This document shows, in pieces, positions 25,109 to 31,453 of a stretch of DNA of 64,000 nucleotides (position 1 is its first letter; every line of letters begins with the position of its first letter). The notes beneath the pieces were generated by a model. The model did not search any database and was not told where the DNA came from. It saw only the letters and a list, made by a program, of their open reading frames with translations. The position numbers and the translations under genes are program-made. The DNA comes from JABWBD01 sp040768665 (GTDB taxonomy: Bacteria > Planctomycetota > Planctomycetia > Pirellulales > Thermoguttaceae). The stretch is from positions 42,590 to 106,589 of the forward strand of contig JAXGMN010000047.1 of assembly GCA_040768665.1 (NCBI GenBank), given 5' to 3'.

Positions 25109-25987
25109 TCATTCACGGCGAGCATCCGCTTCGCCGACCTTCAACACTTTGTCACCCAGGCCCAGGTACACGCGGGCGTTGGCATTGCGGGCCAGTTCAC
25201 GCAGGGCTTCCAACTCGGCCAACCGCAAGAGGCCGGGATGTTGCTCCAGGGCCTCTGCTGCCTTCTGACGCTCGACTAGCGCCCGGGTCTCGTTCTCAGC
25301 CTTCAGCCGAGCAGCCTCCGCCTCGGCCTCCAGGTGCAGTCGACGAGCTAAAGCGTCAGCCTCCGCCTCGCGGCGCTTGGCCTCCGCACGCGTCTTAGCC
25401 TGGATCTCCTCGACCTCGGCCTTGGTCCGGGCGTCGACAAGCTGGGCCTGACTGTTCCGCTCGGCGGCCAGCACGCGGTTCATGATCTCCTGGAGGTTGC
25501 CAGGGAAGACCAGGTCCTTCACGTCGGCCCGGCGGATTGCCACACCATAGCCCGCCGCCACCTCCTTGACTTCCATCAGGATATCCTCGCTGAGCCGGTT
25601 GCGGTTCGTGAGGATTTCTTCAAGCGACATCGACGCAAGAGACCGCCGGGCGGCAAGCTGGACGTCGCTGTACAACCGCTCCTCGTAGCTCTCGACGGTC
25701 TGGACCGCCGCCTTGGCATCGGTCACCCGAAATTGCACGAGGATACTCACACGGAGCGCCACCTTGTCGGCCGTGAGGATCTCCTGACCCTTGATCGTCA
25801 GATCGCGTTCGCGGATGTCCACCAGCACGCACTCGACCGTGGGCAGCCGCTTGAACCACCGCCGCTGCGCAGGGATCTCGTAACGCCCAGCCTCCAAGAC
25901 CTTGGTCAGCTTGCCGTCTTCGTACCACAAGCCTCGGTGGGTGTCCTTGATGATGAACTCTTGGCCTGATCTGGTGATGGTGGTCAT
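25109..25987 (-). CDS. SPFH/band-7 protein of the slipin type
   Basis: The 292-residue protein has an SPFH domain over residues 20-190 (LTIKGQEILTADKVALRVSILVQFRVTDAKAAV, then SLEEILTNRNRLSEDI) and a long charged coiled coil from about 195 to 270 (EIQAKTRAEAKRREAEADALARRL). It lacks the usual N-terminal membrane hairpin, so it may be cytosolic or peripherally bound. GGGAGGAC lies upstream of the ATG. Slipins recur next to Ro60 and RtcB in bacterial RNA-repair operons, where their role is unclear; scaffolding is a guess. Here it is flanked on both sides by tRNA genes on the same strand, indicating a shared transcript. Confidence 0.9.
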   Translation of the reverse strand: MTTITRSGQEFIIKDTHRGLWYEDGKLTKVLEAGRYEIPAQRRWFKRLPTVECVLVDIRERDLTIKGQEILTADKVALRVSILVQFRVTDAKAAVQTVESYEERLYSDVQLAARRSLASMSLEEILTNRNRLSEDILMEVKEVAAGYGVAIRRADVKDLVFPGNLQEIMNRVLAAERNSQAQLVDARTKAEVEEIQAKTRAEAKRREAEADALARRLHLEAEAEAARLKAENETRALVERQKAAEALEQHPGLLRLAELEALRELARNANARVYLGLGDKVLKVGEADARRE

Positions 25988-26008
25988 GGCAGTCCTCCCT
26001 GCTTTGGA

Positions 26009-26128
26009 GGCCCCGTAGCATGCGCCGAGGTGGAGAACGAGCGTCTCAGATTTGGCAGTCTGAGCGATCTGGACCTACTGGTGATCGCAGTAACCATTTG
26101 GTGACTCGCTCCGGACACCGCCGGGGCC
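26009..26128 (-). ncRNA. Candidate Y RNA-like structured RNA upstream of the slipin gene
   Basis: The ends of this 120-base stretch pair perfectly over seven bases (minus strand GGCCCCG and CGGGGCC). Further in, GGAGCGAG can pair with CTCG-TT-CTCC, giving an extended bulged rod, and the top holds a hairpin CTCAGA/TCTGAG and other short stems. This end-paired rod with an internal module is the general plan of bacterial Y RNAs that bind Ro60, but there is no sequence signature that proves it. It could also be a leader of the slipin mRNA. Confidence 0.35.
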
Positions 26129-26144
26129 ATGTCTGTGTCGTAAG

Positions 26145-26216
26145 TGTCTCGACCAGGGTTCGAACCTGGACCTGGACCTTCGGAGAGTCCAATGCTATCC
26201 ACTACACCATCGAGAC
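26145..26216 (-). tRNA. tRNA-Arg(CCG)
   Basis: Acceptor GTCTCGA/TCGAGAC perfect; anticodon stem GGACT/GGTCC with loop CTCCGAA; T-arm CCAGG-TTCGAAC-CCTGG. A73. Confidence 0.88.
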
Positions 26217-26222
26217 AATCAG

Positions 26223-26294
26223 TATCCCGGCCTGGAGTCGAACCAGGGCCTGGGTCTTAGGAGGACCCCGTGCGGTCCAGTACACTTCCGGGAC
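26223..26294 (-). tRNA. tRNA-Arg(CCT)
   Basis: Acceptor GTCCCGG/CCGGGAT, anticodon stem GGGTC/GACCC with loop CTCCTAA, T-arm CCTGG-TTCGACT-CCAGG. Confidence 0.88.
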
Positions 26295-26298
26295 GAAG

Positions 26299-26370
26299 GG
26301 CCGACGACTGGACTTGCACCAGCATCAACCGGTTTACAGGACCGGCGCCTCGCTATTCGGCCACGTCGGC
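26299..26370 (-). tRNA. tRNA-Thr(TGT), C33
   Basis: Acceptor GCCGACG/CGTCGGC perfect, anticodon stem CCGGT/ACCGG with loop CCTGTAA, so base 33 is C instead of U. The T-loop is TGCAAGT rather than TTCAAGT. Confidence 0.85.
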
Positions 26371-26374
26371 ACAA

Positions 26375-26446
26375 GCAGGAGTGCAAGGATTCGAACCCTG
26401 TCGGGCGGCTTTGGAGGCCGCTTGCTCTCCCAGGAGCACACTCCTG
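26375..26446 (-). tRNA. tRNA-Trp(CCA)
   Basis: Acceptor CAGGAGT/ACTCCTG, D-arm GCTC..GAGC, anticodon stem GCGGC/GCCGC with loop CTCCAAA. Confidence 0.88.
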
Positions 26447-26485
26447 TATGGCCCCCGGCACTTGGCCGGGAGCCGGACGTAACGA

Positions 26486-27082
26486 CTACTCCTGCAACTG
26501 GACGTTCCAGTAGGCTTCGCTTAGGAACTTCGACCAGCTTTCGATCCGGATGTCGTGGAATCCGTACAGCGGGTTCCAGGTGGGCCGGATCGGCTTCCGC
26601 TTCAGCCGCAAACCGGCTTGCTCGGGCGTACGGTCGGCCTTCCGCTTGTTGCACGCCACGCAAGCCAGCACGCAGTTTTCCCACCGAGACGGACCGCCCT
26701 GGGCACGAGGCACAACGTGGTCGACCGAGAGTTCCTCGCTGCCCGGCTGGGCGCCGCAGTACTGGCAGGTGAAGTGGTCCCGCTTGAACAGGTTCCGACG
26801 GCTGAACGTCACGGCGGCCGTTGGCAACCGGTCGTACTCGGTCAGCGTGATCACCTCCGGCACGCGCAGCCGAAACCGCACGGCCTGGATGAAGGCATCG
26901 CCGTCCTTGGGGCGCAGCTTGGTCCAGTCCTCCCAGGCGTAGGTCTGGAAGTCCGCTGGATCAACCACACGGGCCGACTCGTTCCACAACAGCACCAGGG
27001 CACGTGCCACGGTAGCCACATGGATCGGCTGCCAGTTGCGGTTCAACACCAGCGTTGGTCTCTGAAGTGCTCTTGCGGTCAT
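26486..27082 (-). CDS. HNH endonuclease
   Basis: A 198-residue protein with a C-terminal HNH nuclease: CQYC and CVAC zinc-binding pairs (near residues 106-109 and 139-142), DHVVPRAQGG with the catalytic His, and NCVLACVACNKRKADRTP. The N-terminal half (LVLNRNWQPIHVATVARALVLLW) is the typical partner segment of this group, seen in many planctomycetes and in cyanobacteria. GGGAGGTGGATC precedes the ATG. Lone HNH proteins of this type are not tied to one role; lying between array tRNA genes on the same strand suggests co-transcription with Ro60 and slipin, possibly as an RNA- or DNA-cleaving partner or a mobility factor. Confidence 0.9.
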   Translation of the reverse strand: MTARALQRPTLVLNRNWQPIHVATVARALVLLWNESARVVDPADFQTYAWEDWTKLRPKDGDAFIQAVRFRLRVPEVITLTEYDRLPTAAVTFSRRNLFKRDHFTCQYCGAQPGSEELSVDHVVPRAQGGPSRWENCVLACVACNKRKADRTPEQAGLRLKRKPIRPTWNPLYGFHDIRIESWSKFLSEAYWNVQLQE

Positions 27083-27107
27083 GATCCACCTCCCGGTTTC
27101 CCCAAGG

Positions 27108-27179
27108 GTTGGCCGACCGGGCTCGAACCGGCACGTACCTGGTTCACAGCCAGGCGCTCTACCGTTAAGCTACGGCCAA
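27108..27179 (-). tRNA. tRNA-His(GTG)
   Basis: Acceptor TTGGCCG/CGGCCAA, loop CTGTGAA between CCTGG and CCAGG, C73 as in bacterial His tRNA. Confidence 0.9.
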
Positions 27180-27211
27180 CATGTATTCAGTCCATGAGCC
27201 CGTTGGTCGAG

Positions 27212-27283
27212 TGGACCTGATGGGAGTCGAACCCACCGCACCGACTTTGCAGGAGTCAGTCGCCTCCAGCGGCATGCAGGCCC
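27212..27283 (-). tRNA. tRNA-Ala(TGC), C33
   Basis: Acceptor GGGCCTG/CAGGTCC, reduced D-arm GCC..GGC, anticodon stem TGACT/AGTCG with loop CCTGCAA, so C33 replaces U33. Confidence 0.78.
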
Positions 27284-27285
27284 CT

Positions 27286-27396
27286 TCGAGAGATAAGGGA
27301 TAAGAGATGAGGGACAAGAGATAGGTTCGCCAGGATACATGGCGTCTGCTCAATCTCTGATCCTTTATCTCTTATCTCTCATCCCTCATCCTCTCA
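27286..27396. repeat. Long inverted repeat of short GAGATAAG-type words
   Basis: GAGATAAGGGATAAGAG on the left and its near-complement CTCTTATCTCTCATCCC on the right enclose a 40-base loop. The words repeat internally. A second, similar palindrome with different words lies at 27478-27579. Likely a dispersed hairpin repeat; it could also end or stabilise the array RNA. Confidence 0.65.
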
Positions 27397-27398
27397 AG

Positions 27399-27473
27399 TG
27401 ACCGAGGTGGGCGTCGAACCCACACACCACGAGGCTCTCGACCTCGCCGCTTTGCCAATTTGCGTACCCGGTC
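27399..27473 (-). tRNA. tRNA-Leu(GAG)-like, class I, C33
   Basis: Acceptor GACCGGG/CTCGGTC, anticodon stem CGAGG/CCTCG with loop TCGAGAG giving anticodon GAG with C33. The variable loop is short, unlike a normal bacterial Leu tRNA. Confidence 0.72.
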
Positions 27474-27477
27474 GTGG

Positions 27478-27579
27478 GAGGCGTGAGGCATGAGGCGTGA
27501 GACTTGAGGGAGCCCTGGACCAGTCGCGAGTCACCAGTGTTACCCCCAAGCCTCAAGTCTCAGGCCTCATCCCTCTCAG
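27478..27579. repeat. Second word-repeat palindrome in the array
   Basis: GAGGCATGAGGCGTGAGAC on the left faces CTCAAGTCTCAGGCCTCATC on the right. Same architecture as 27286-27396. Confidence 0.62.
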
Positions 27580-27649
27580 TTGCAGGCCCCGGTATCGAAC
27601 CGGGCAAACCGGCCTTATGAAAGCCAGCCAGGCACCTGCCACGCCTGCA
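27580..27649 (-). tRNA. tRNA-Met(CAT)
   Basis: Acceptor TGCAGGC/GCCTGCA perfect, anticodon loop TTCATAA with a wobble-rich stem, unusually small D-arm. CAT could also be the lysidine-modified Ile anticodon. Confidence 0.75.
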
Positions 27650-27656
27650 AGACAAG

Positions 27657-27740
27657 TGACCAAGGGGAGATTCGAACTCCCATGCCTCAATGGCACGACG
27701 CCCTGAATGAGCGCGTGTCTACCGATTTCACCACTTGGTC
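27657..27740 (-). tRNA. Leu-type class II tRNA, anticodon uncertain (CAG most likely)
   Basis: Acceptor GACCAAG/CTTGGTC perfect, D-arm GTGAAATCGGTAGACAC and a long variable arm (TGCC-ATTGA-GGCA) of the Leu type. The anticodon arm pairs poorly: the segment CATTCAGGG can be read as CAG with U33 or as TTC in the best-pairing register. Confidence 0.7.
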
Positions 27741-27748
27741 GTGTGCAG

Positions 27749-27821
27749 CAGCCCGTGCGGGATTCGAGCCCGGCCTCTTCAGCTTGAAAGACTGACGACC
27801 TCGCCAGAGGTCCAACGGGCC
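27749..27821 (-). tRNA. tRNA-Glu(TTC)
   Basis: Acceptor GGCCCGT/ACGGGCT, D-arm GACC..GGTC, loop CTTTCAA in stem TCAGT/GCTGA, G73. Confidence 0.85.
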
Positions 27822-27837
27822 ATGTATCTGCCGAAAG

Positions 27838-27920
27838 TGGGCCGCTCGCGGATTCGAACCGCCACGGTCATATCGACCACTGGTTTACAGCCAGCTTAGC
27901 TCGCCAATGCATGCCGACCC
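27838..27920 (-). tRNA. tRNA-Tyr(GTA)
   Basis: Acceptor GGGTCGG/GCGGCCC, anticodon loop CTGTAAA, long variable arm GGTC-GATAT-GACC as expected for Tyr, A73. Confidence 0.85.
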
Positions 27921-27925
27921 TCAAG

Positions 27926-28000
27926 TAGCAAGGGTGAGATTCGAACTCACAGCATCGTGCGGTTTTGAGCCGAGGTGGTCTGCCGGTTGCCTACCTTGCC
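27926..28000 (-). tRNA. tRNA-Leu(CAA)
   Basis: Acceptor GGCAAGG/CCTTGCT, loop CTCAAAA; only three pairs in the anticodon stem. Aligns with the Leu(TAG) gene at 28174 along its whole length, including the short variable loop. Confidence 0.75.
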
Positions 28001-28004
28001 AAAG

Positions 28005-28078
28005 TGACCCAGGTGGGATTCGAACCCACGATTTCCACGATGAGAGCGTGGCGACCACGGCCGCTGGTCCGCTGGGCC
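28005..28078 (-). tRNA. tRNA-Glu(CTC)
   Basis: Acceptor GGCCCAG/CTGGGTC, anticodon stem CCACG/CGTGG with loop CTCTCAT, T-arm GTGGG-TTCGAAT-CCCAC. Confidence 0.86.
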
Positions 28079-28088
28079 TCTTGAAAGG

Positions 28089-28163
28089 CGTCCCCGATGG
28101 GATTTGAACCCACGATCTCCTGCGTGACAGGCAGGCGAGCACTCCAGACTGCTCCACGAGGAC
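28089..28163 (-). tRNA. tRNA-Asp(GTC)
   Basis: Acceptor GTCCTCG/CGGGGAC, loop CTGTCAC in stem CCTGC/GCAGG, G73 as expected for Asp. Confidence 0.9.
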
Positions 28164-28173
28164 GTGTTGTAAG

Positions 28174-28247
28174 TGGCTCAGGTGGGATTCGAACCCACAG
28201 CATCTCTGGTTCTAAGCCAAAGTGGTCTGCCGATTGCCTACCGAGCC
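28174..28247 (-). tRNA. tRNA-Leu(TAG), short variable loop
   Basis: Acceptor GGCTCGG/CTGAGCC, anticodon stem TTTGG/CCAGA with loop CTTAGAA, perfect T-arm. Variable loop of about six bases instead of a Leu-type long arm. Confidence 0.82.
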
Positions 28248-28250
28248 AAG

Positions 28251-28322
28251 TAGCCCCGGATGGAGTCGAGCCATCGTTTCCTGGGTGTAGGCCAAGCGTC
28301 GTTGCCGTTGGACCACGGGGCC
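28251..28322 (-). tRNA. tRNA-Val(TAC), C33
   Basis: Acceptor GGCCCCG/CGGGGCT, anticodon stem CTTGG/CCAGG with loop CCTACAC: anticodon TAC preceded by C33. Confidence 0.84.
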
Positions 28323-28330
28323 ACGAAAAG

Positions 28331-28405
28331 CTCCGGGGGTTGGAATCGAACCAACGACCTCCTGTTTCAGAGACAGGCGTCACTACCAGCAGCAACTACC
28401 CCGGA
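28331..28405 (-). tRNA. tRNA-Gln(CTG)
   Basis: Acceptor TCCGGGG/CCCCGGA, anticodon stem CCTGT/ACAGG with loop CTCTGAA, G73. Confidence 0.88.
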
Positions 28406-28453
28406 TCGTTCTCATATAAAGGACCAATGCGACCATGGTTGGTTCGCGATGAG

Positions 28454-28529
28454 CTGCGGGGGCAGGAATCGAACCTGCGGACTCCTCACTTCAAAGCCAG
28501 ACGTCACTACCAACAGCGACTACCCCGCA
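28454..28529 (-). tRNA. tRNA-Gln(TTG), broken anticodon stem
   Basis: Paralogue of the preceding Gln tRNA: acceptor TGCGGGG/CCCCGCA perfect, D-arm the same, loop CTTTGAA, but the anticodon stem TCTGG/GTGAG no longer pairs. Perhaps decaying. Confidence 0.75.
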
Positions 28530-28541
28530 CTGGAAAACGAG

Positions 28542-28613
28542 AGGGACGGGCGGGACTCGAACCCGCGCCCCGGTGCTTAACAGGCACCCGCTCTGCCGCT
28601 GAGCTACCGACCC
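28542..28613 (-). tRNA. tRNA-Asn(GTT), copy 1
   Basis: Anticodon stem GGTGC/GCACC with loop CTGTTAA, D-arm GCTC..GAGC, T-arm GCGGG-TTCGAGT-CCCGC; one T-T mismatch in the acceptor. Confidence 0.87.
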
Positions 28614-28623
28614 AAATTCGGAG

Positions 28624-28695
28624 AGTGCCCTGCGGGAGTCGAACCCGCCTCGCCGGATTGGAAGCCCGGCACCTCTGCCGCTCGGCCAAGGGCAC
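28624..28695 (-). tRNA. tRNA-Gly(TCC)
   Basis: Acceptor GTGCCCT/AGGGCAC perfect, loop CTTCCAA in stem CCGGG/TCCGG, T-arm GCGGG-TTCGACT-CCCGC. Confidence 0.88.
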
Positions 28696-28702
28696 GTGAA
28701 GA

Positions 28703-28788
28703 GCGGAAGGAGAGGGAATCGAACCCTCAAGGCTCATCGCTCGGCCGCTTTCGAAGCGGATGCCGTCGCCAATCGGCTTGCCCTTCCG
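28703..28788 (-). tRNA. tRNA-Ser(CGA)
   Basis: Class II: acceptor CGGAAGG/CCTTCCG, loop TTCGAAA in CCGC/GCGG, long variable arm with GGC..GCC, T-arm GAGGG-TTCGATT-CCCTC. Confidence 0.85.
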
Positions 28789-28798
28789 TAGTGAAAAG

Positions 28799-28869
28799 CT
28801 CCGGCAGGAGGAGTCGAACCTCCATCCCCTGCTTAACAGGCAGGTCGATTACCGTTATCGGACACCGGA
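28799..28869 (-). tRNA. tRNA-Asn(GTT), copy 2
   Basis: Anticodon stem CCTGC/GCAGG with loop CTGTTAA, T-arm GGAGG-TTCGACT-CCTCC, G73. Differs from copy 1 outside the anticodon arm. Confidence 0.86.
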
Positions 28870-28874
28870 TCGAG

Positions 28875-28949
28875 TCAGGACGGCGGGATTTGAACCCGCG
28901 ATCTCATGCTCCCGAAGCACGCGCCAGTACCAGGCTTTCCTACGTCCTG
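28875..28949 (-). tRNA. tRNA-Pro(CGG)
   Basis: Acceptor CAGGACG/CGTCCTG, anticodon stem CGTGC/GCATG with loop TTCGGGA, T-arm GCGGG-TTCAAAT-CCCGC; D stem weakened. Confidence 0.85.
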
Positions 28950-28955
28950 TTCAAG

Positions 28956-29026
28956 AGCGCCCAGCGGGAGTTGAACCCGCACTTCTGCCATGGCAAAGCA
29001 GCAGGCTACCGCTACATCATGGGCGC
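28956..29026 (-). tRNA. tRNA-Gly(GCC)
   Basis: Acceptor GCGCCCA/TGGGCGC, anticodon stem CTGCT/GGCAG with loop TTGCCAT, T-arm GCGGG-TTCAACT-CCCGC. Confidence 0.86.
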
Positions 29027-29057
29027 TTGGTTGGAAGCCGAATTGTCAAAGATCGAG

Positions 29058-29130
29058 AGCACCGCACAGGACTCGAACCCTCGTCGCCGCATTACGGGTG
29101 CGGTGTCCTTGCCACTGGCGCGACCAGTGC
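29058..29130 (-). tRNA. tRNA-Thr(CGT), C33
   Basis: Anticodon stem CCGCA/TGCGG with loop CCCGTAA: C33 before anticodon CGT. Acceptor 6 of 7 pairs; T stem imperfect. Confidence 0.78.
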
Positions 29131-29143
29131 AGTGTTTTTTCAG

Positions 29144-29216
29144 TGGGACCAGAGGGACTTGAACCCTCACCCGACGGATTAAGAGCCCGCTGTGCTGCCG
29201 CTAGCACCTTGATCCC
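29144..29216 (-). tRNA. tRNA-Lys(CTT)
   Basis: Acceptor GGGATCA/TGGTCCC, loop CTCTTAA in GCGGG/TCCGT, T-arm GAGGG-TTCAAGT-CCCTC, A73. Confidence 0.88.
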
Positions 29217-29223
29217 GATTCAG

Positions 29224-29296
29224 TCGGCGCGGAAGGAATCGAACCTTCGACCTGACCCTTATAAGAGGCCCGCTCTCACCGTTGAGCTACGCGCCG
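29224..29296 (-). tRNA. tRNA-Ile(TAT)
   Basis: Acceptor CGGCGCG/CGCGCCG, loop CTTATAA in a wobble-rich stem GGCCT/GGGTC, T-arm GAAGG-TTCGATT-CCTTC. TAT is rare in bacteria, which normally read AUA with a lysidine-modified CAT anticodon. Confidence 0.84.
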
Positions 29297-29301
29297 TCCA
29301 A

Positions 29302-29373
29302 TAGGGCCGGAGGGATTCGAACCCACACCCGCCGGATTAAAAGTCCGGTATGCTGCCGTTACACCACGACCCT
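29302..29373 (-). tRNA. tRNA-Lys(TTT)
   Basis: Acceptor AGGGTCG/CGGCCCT, perfect anticodon stem CCGGA/TCCGG with loop CTTTTAA; one mismatch in the T stem. Confidence 0.86.
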
Positions 29374-29538
29374 GTTAGTCGGTCTGGCGTATGCGTTTCA
29401 ACCGGAGTGCGTGCAACATGTTCGTCTCCTTCGTCATCCAGTTTGCCAGTGGTAGCCCTGAGAATCTCGCCTCAGCACAACGCGGTTATCAGCCGTGTCT
29501 GGGCCACCAGCCCTCGACTACCGTCTTGGTTGTTCAGG

Positions 29539-29613
29539 TCGGGAAGGTGGGACTCGAAGTGCACGATCTCGTGTTCCCAAAACACGCTCACCTTGCCGCT
29601 GCCCTACATCCCG
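29539..29613 (-). tRNA. tRNA-Pro(TGG), degenerate T-arm
   Basis: Perfect anticodon stem CGTGT/ACACG with loop TTTGGGA; acceptor 6 of 7 pairs; T stem disrupted. The 165 bases before it (29374-29538) hold no tRNA that I can fold. Confidence 0.75.
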
Positions 29614-29622
29614 TTTTTCCAG

Positions 29623-29696
29623 TCAGAACGGTCGGATTTGAACCGACGACCCCCTGGTCCCCGACCAGGTGCGATACCAGGCTTCGCTACGCTCTG
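29623..29696 (-). tRNA. tRNA-Pro(GGG), C33
   Basis: Acceptor CAGAGCG/CGTTCTG, anticodon stem CCTGG/CCAGG with loop TCGGGGA: C33 before anticodon GGG; T-arm GTCGG-TTCAAAT-CCGAC. Confidence 0.84.
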
Positions 29697-29727
29697 ATTG
29701 ACGCCAGCGCGCACACTGAGCGCAAAG

Positions 29728-29802
29728 TGGACCTCACGGGCGCTCGAATCCCCGTCTCCTGGTTTTCTCCCCAGGTGCTACTGCCGTCTCAGCTACCGGT
29801 CC
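29728..29802 (-). tRNA. tRNA-Phe-like (GAA), eight-base anticodon loop
   Basis: First gene of the array. Stem CCTGG/CCAGG closes an eight-base loop GGAGAAAA, best read as anticodon GAA. Acceptor has two mismatches and the T-arm loop is enlarged. Identity uncertain. Confidence 0.55.
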
Positions 29803-29815
29803 ATCGAGTTGCACG

Positions 29816-29849
29816 AAAAAAAAAGCCCGATGTCGCTGCGACACCGGGC
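29816..29849 (-). terminator. Strong hairpin plus nine-T run just upstream of the array
   Basis: On the minus strand GCCCGGTGTCGC and GCGACATCGGGC form a near-perfect hairpin followed by nine T, only 13 bases before the first tRNA. It is either the end of a short upstream RNA or an attenuator in the array leader, since no gene end lies just upstream. Confidence 0.8.
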
Positions 29850-30042
29850 TTTGGTGGTCGACCAGGATCGTAGCCAAGTGTCACAAGCGCAGAGGATGTC
29901 CGGGCAGCGCGTTCGCCGGATAATCGGCACAACGCCCGGTACCTCTTGGTTCGGCTTGAGTACTTGACCACAGCGAAGTCATCGGTCCTTTACCTATGTT
30001 TGGGGCTGCTTGGAACTTCCCTCAGGATTGATCGAGAAATAA

Positions 30043-30106
30043 GTGTCAGGAACCATTTGCCGGAAACCGGCCCTTCGGGTGCTTCGCACAAATGGTTCCT
30101 GACGCC
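30043..30106. repeat. REP-like palindrome
   Basis: GTGTCAGGAACCATTTG and CAAATGGTTCCTGAC form the arms, with a further CCGGAAACCGG hairpin in the loop. The GTGTCAGGAACC core is shared with the palindromes flanking the REP-associated transposase at 35345. The rest of 29850-30304 shows no gene. Confidence 0.75.
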
Positions 30107-30304
30107 TTTCTTCTCGAACGTTACTTACCCTCCCTATCGCCAATAGACGCTCGAACGCGACAGAAAGTTCGCGGATTTTTTCTTTTTGAAGCCCGACATG
30201 GAGATAGATGCCGCTGGACGCCGATTATTCCCGACAAAATGCCAGTAGATGCCGAAAAATGTCCGCCCGCAAGAATCTCGCCAACTCCGTCTGCCGTCCG
30301 GGTG

Positions 30305-31294
30305 TCAAGCACCTTCCACCTTGCACGTGCCTCCGAAGTGCGTCGCAAGGAACTTGAGCACCCGCCTGTCCAGCCAGTAGCGCGGCGCCCATGGCCAGCG
30401 GCCGGAGATAAAACCGATGTGCCCGCCGTTATCGGTGATCTCCAGAGTCACGTGATCGGACACGTTGCACACATCCGGGATCAGGTGGGCCGGCACGAGT
30501 GGATCGTTGCGGGCGTTCACGATGAGCGTGGGCACCGATACGTATTTCAGCAGGTTGTCGCAGCGGGTTTTTGCGTAGTAGTCTTCCGCGCCGTTGAAGC
30601 CATTCAGCGGGCTCGTGACGCGATCGTCGAACTGGAAGAACGTGCGCAGACCGCGGATTTCCCGCGCGGTGAGATCGAGCCCGATGTTGATCACCGCCAT
30701 TTTTCGCTCGAGATCACGGCGAAGGCTGTTCAACAGATGCCACTGGTAAATGCGAGAAAATCCCCTCTCGATCTTCTTCGCCACAACGCCAAGGTGAAAC
30801 GGCACCGACACCCCGACCGCCGCCGTGATCGGCAGGGACTCCCCGCGCATTCCTTCTTCGCCCAGCCATTTCATGCAGATGTTTGCCCCGAGAGAGTATC
30901 CGACCGTGCCAATCGGCGTGTTCGGCTCGCGGCGGCGGAGCAGGCGAACCAGGTAGTCCAGATCGCAGGTGCGGCCGCAGTGATAGCTGTGCGGGAGCCG
31001 GTTCGGCTCGCCGCAGCCACGGTAATTCAGCACCACACCCCGCCAGCCGCGCCCGGCGCATTCGCGCAGAAGGCGGCGCACGTACGGTGAACCCGAACTT
31101 CCTTGCAGCCCCGGCAGGATTACGACGATGGGCCCGCCATCGCCCGTCCAATCCAGATGGATGAAATCGCCGTCGGGCGTTTCGAGCCGCTCCGAACGGA
31201 TCGCGAGCGGAGTTTTTCGCATGATGGTGGACCAAAGCGTCTGGCTGTGTCCGCCTCGCAGCCACCATGCGGCTACAAATTTCTCGGTTGGCAT
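30305..31294 (-). CDS. YheT-family alpha/beta hydrolase
   Basis: An alpha/beta-fold hydrolase of 329 residues in the YheT/ABHD group. The start block WLRGGHSQTLW is typical; the nucleophile elbow is GYSLGAN (Ser) and the acid and His are expected in NARNDPLVP and NGGHIGF. Members are carboxylesterases of mostly unknown substrate. The chosen ATG (MPTEKF) fits the family start; a longer frame to 31390 lacks homology and no clear ribosome site favours either. Confidence 0.88.
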   Translation of the reverse strand: MPTEKFVAAWWLRGGHSQTLWSTIMRKTPLAIRSERLETPDGDFIHLDWTGDGGPIVVILPGLQGSSGSPYVRRLLRECAGRGWRGVVLNYRGCGEPNRLPHSYHCGRTCDLDYLVRLLRRREPNTPIGTVGYSLGANICMKWLGEEGMRGESLPITAAVGVSVPFHLGVVAKKIERGFSRIYQWHLLNSLRRDLERKMAVINIGLDLTAREIRGLRTFFQFDDRVTSPLNGFNGAEDYYAKTRCDNLLKYVSVPTLIVNARNDPLVPAHLIPDVCNVSDHVTLEITDNGGHIGFISGRWPWAPRYWLDRRVLKFLATHFGGTCKVEGA

Positions 31295-31453
31295 GGATCG
31301 CGTTTTACTATTGGAGAAACGGTTCCCGTACGGCTCTCGCCCCGGTAGGACCGGTTGCCGCGCAGGCGGATCGGTTCGTCGATCAGGCATGTTCCTCGGA
31401 TCACGATTTCAGCGTCCTCGGGGCTGGCGTCCGGTGTTGCCCTCAAGTTCCCA

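Noticed and set aside
26040..26100. tRNA-Gly(GCC), from the hairpin with loop CTGCCAAA
   Set aside because: No T-arm or matching acceptor at the right distance; the surrounding 120 bases fit a larger end-paired RNA better.
27907..29873. Series of 60- to 200-residue plus-strand frames across the tRNA array
   Set aside because: They are translations of antisense tRNA genes; the recurring RFEPT/GFEPA-type words are the complement of the conserved T-loop.
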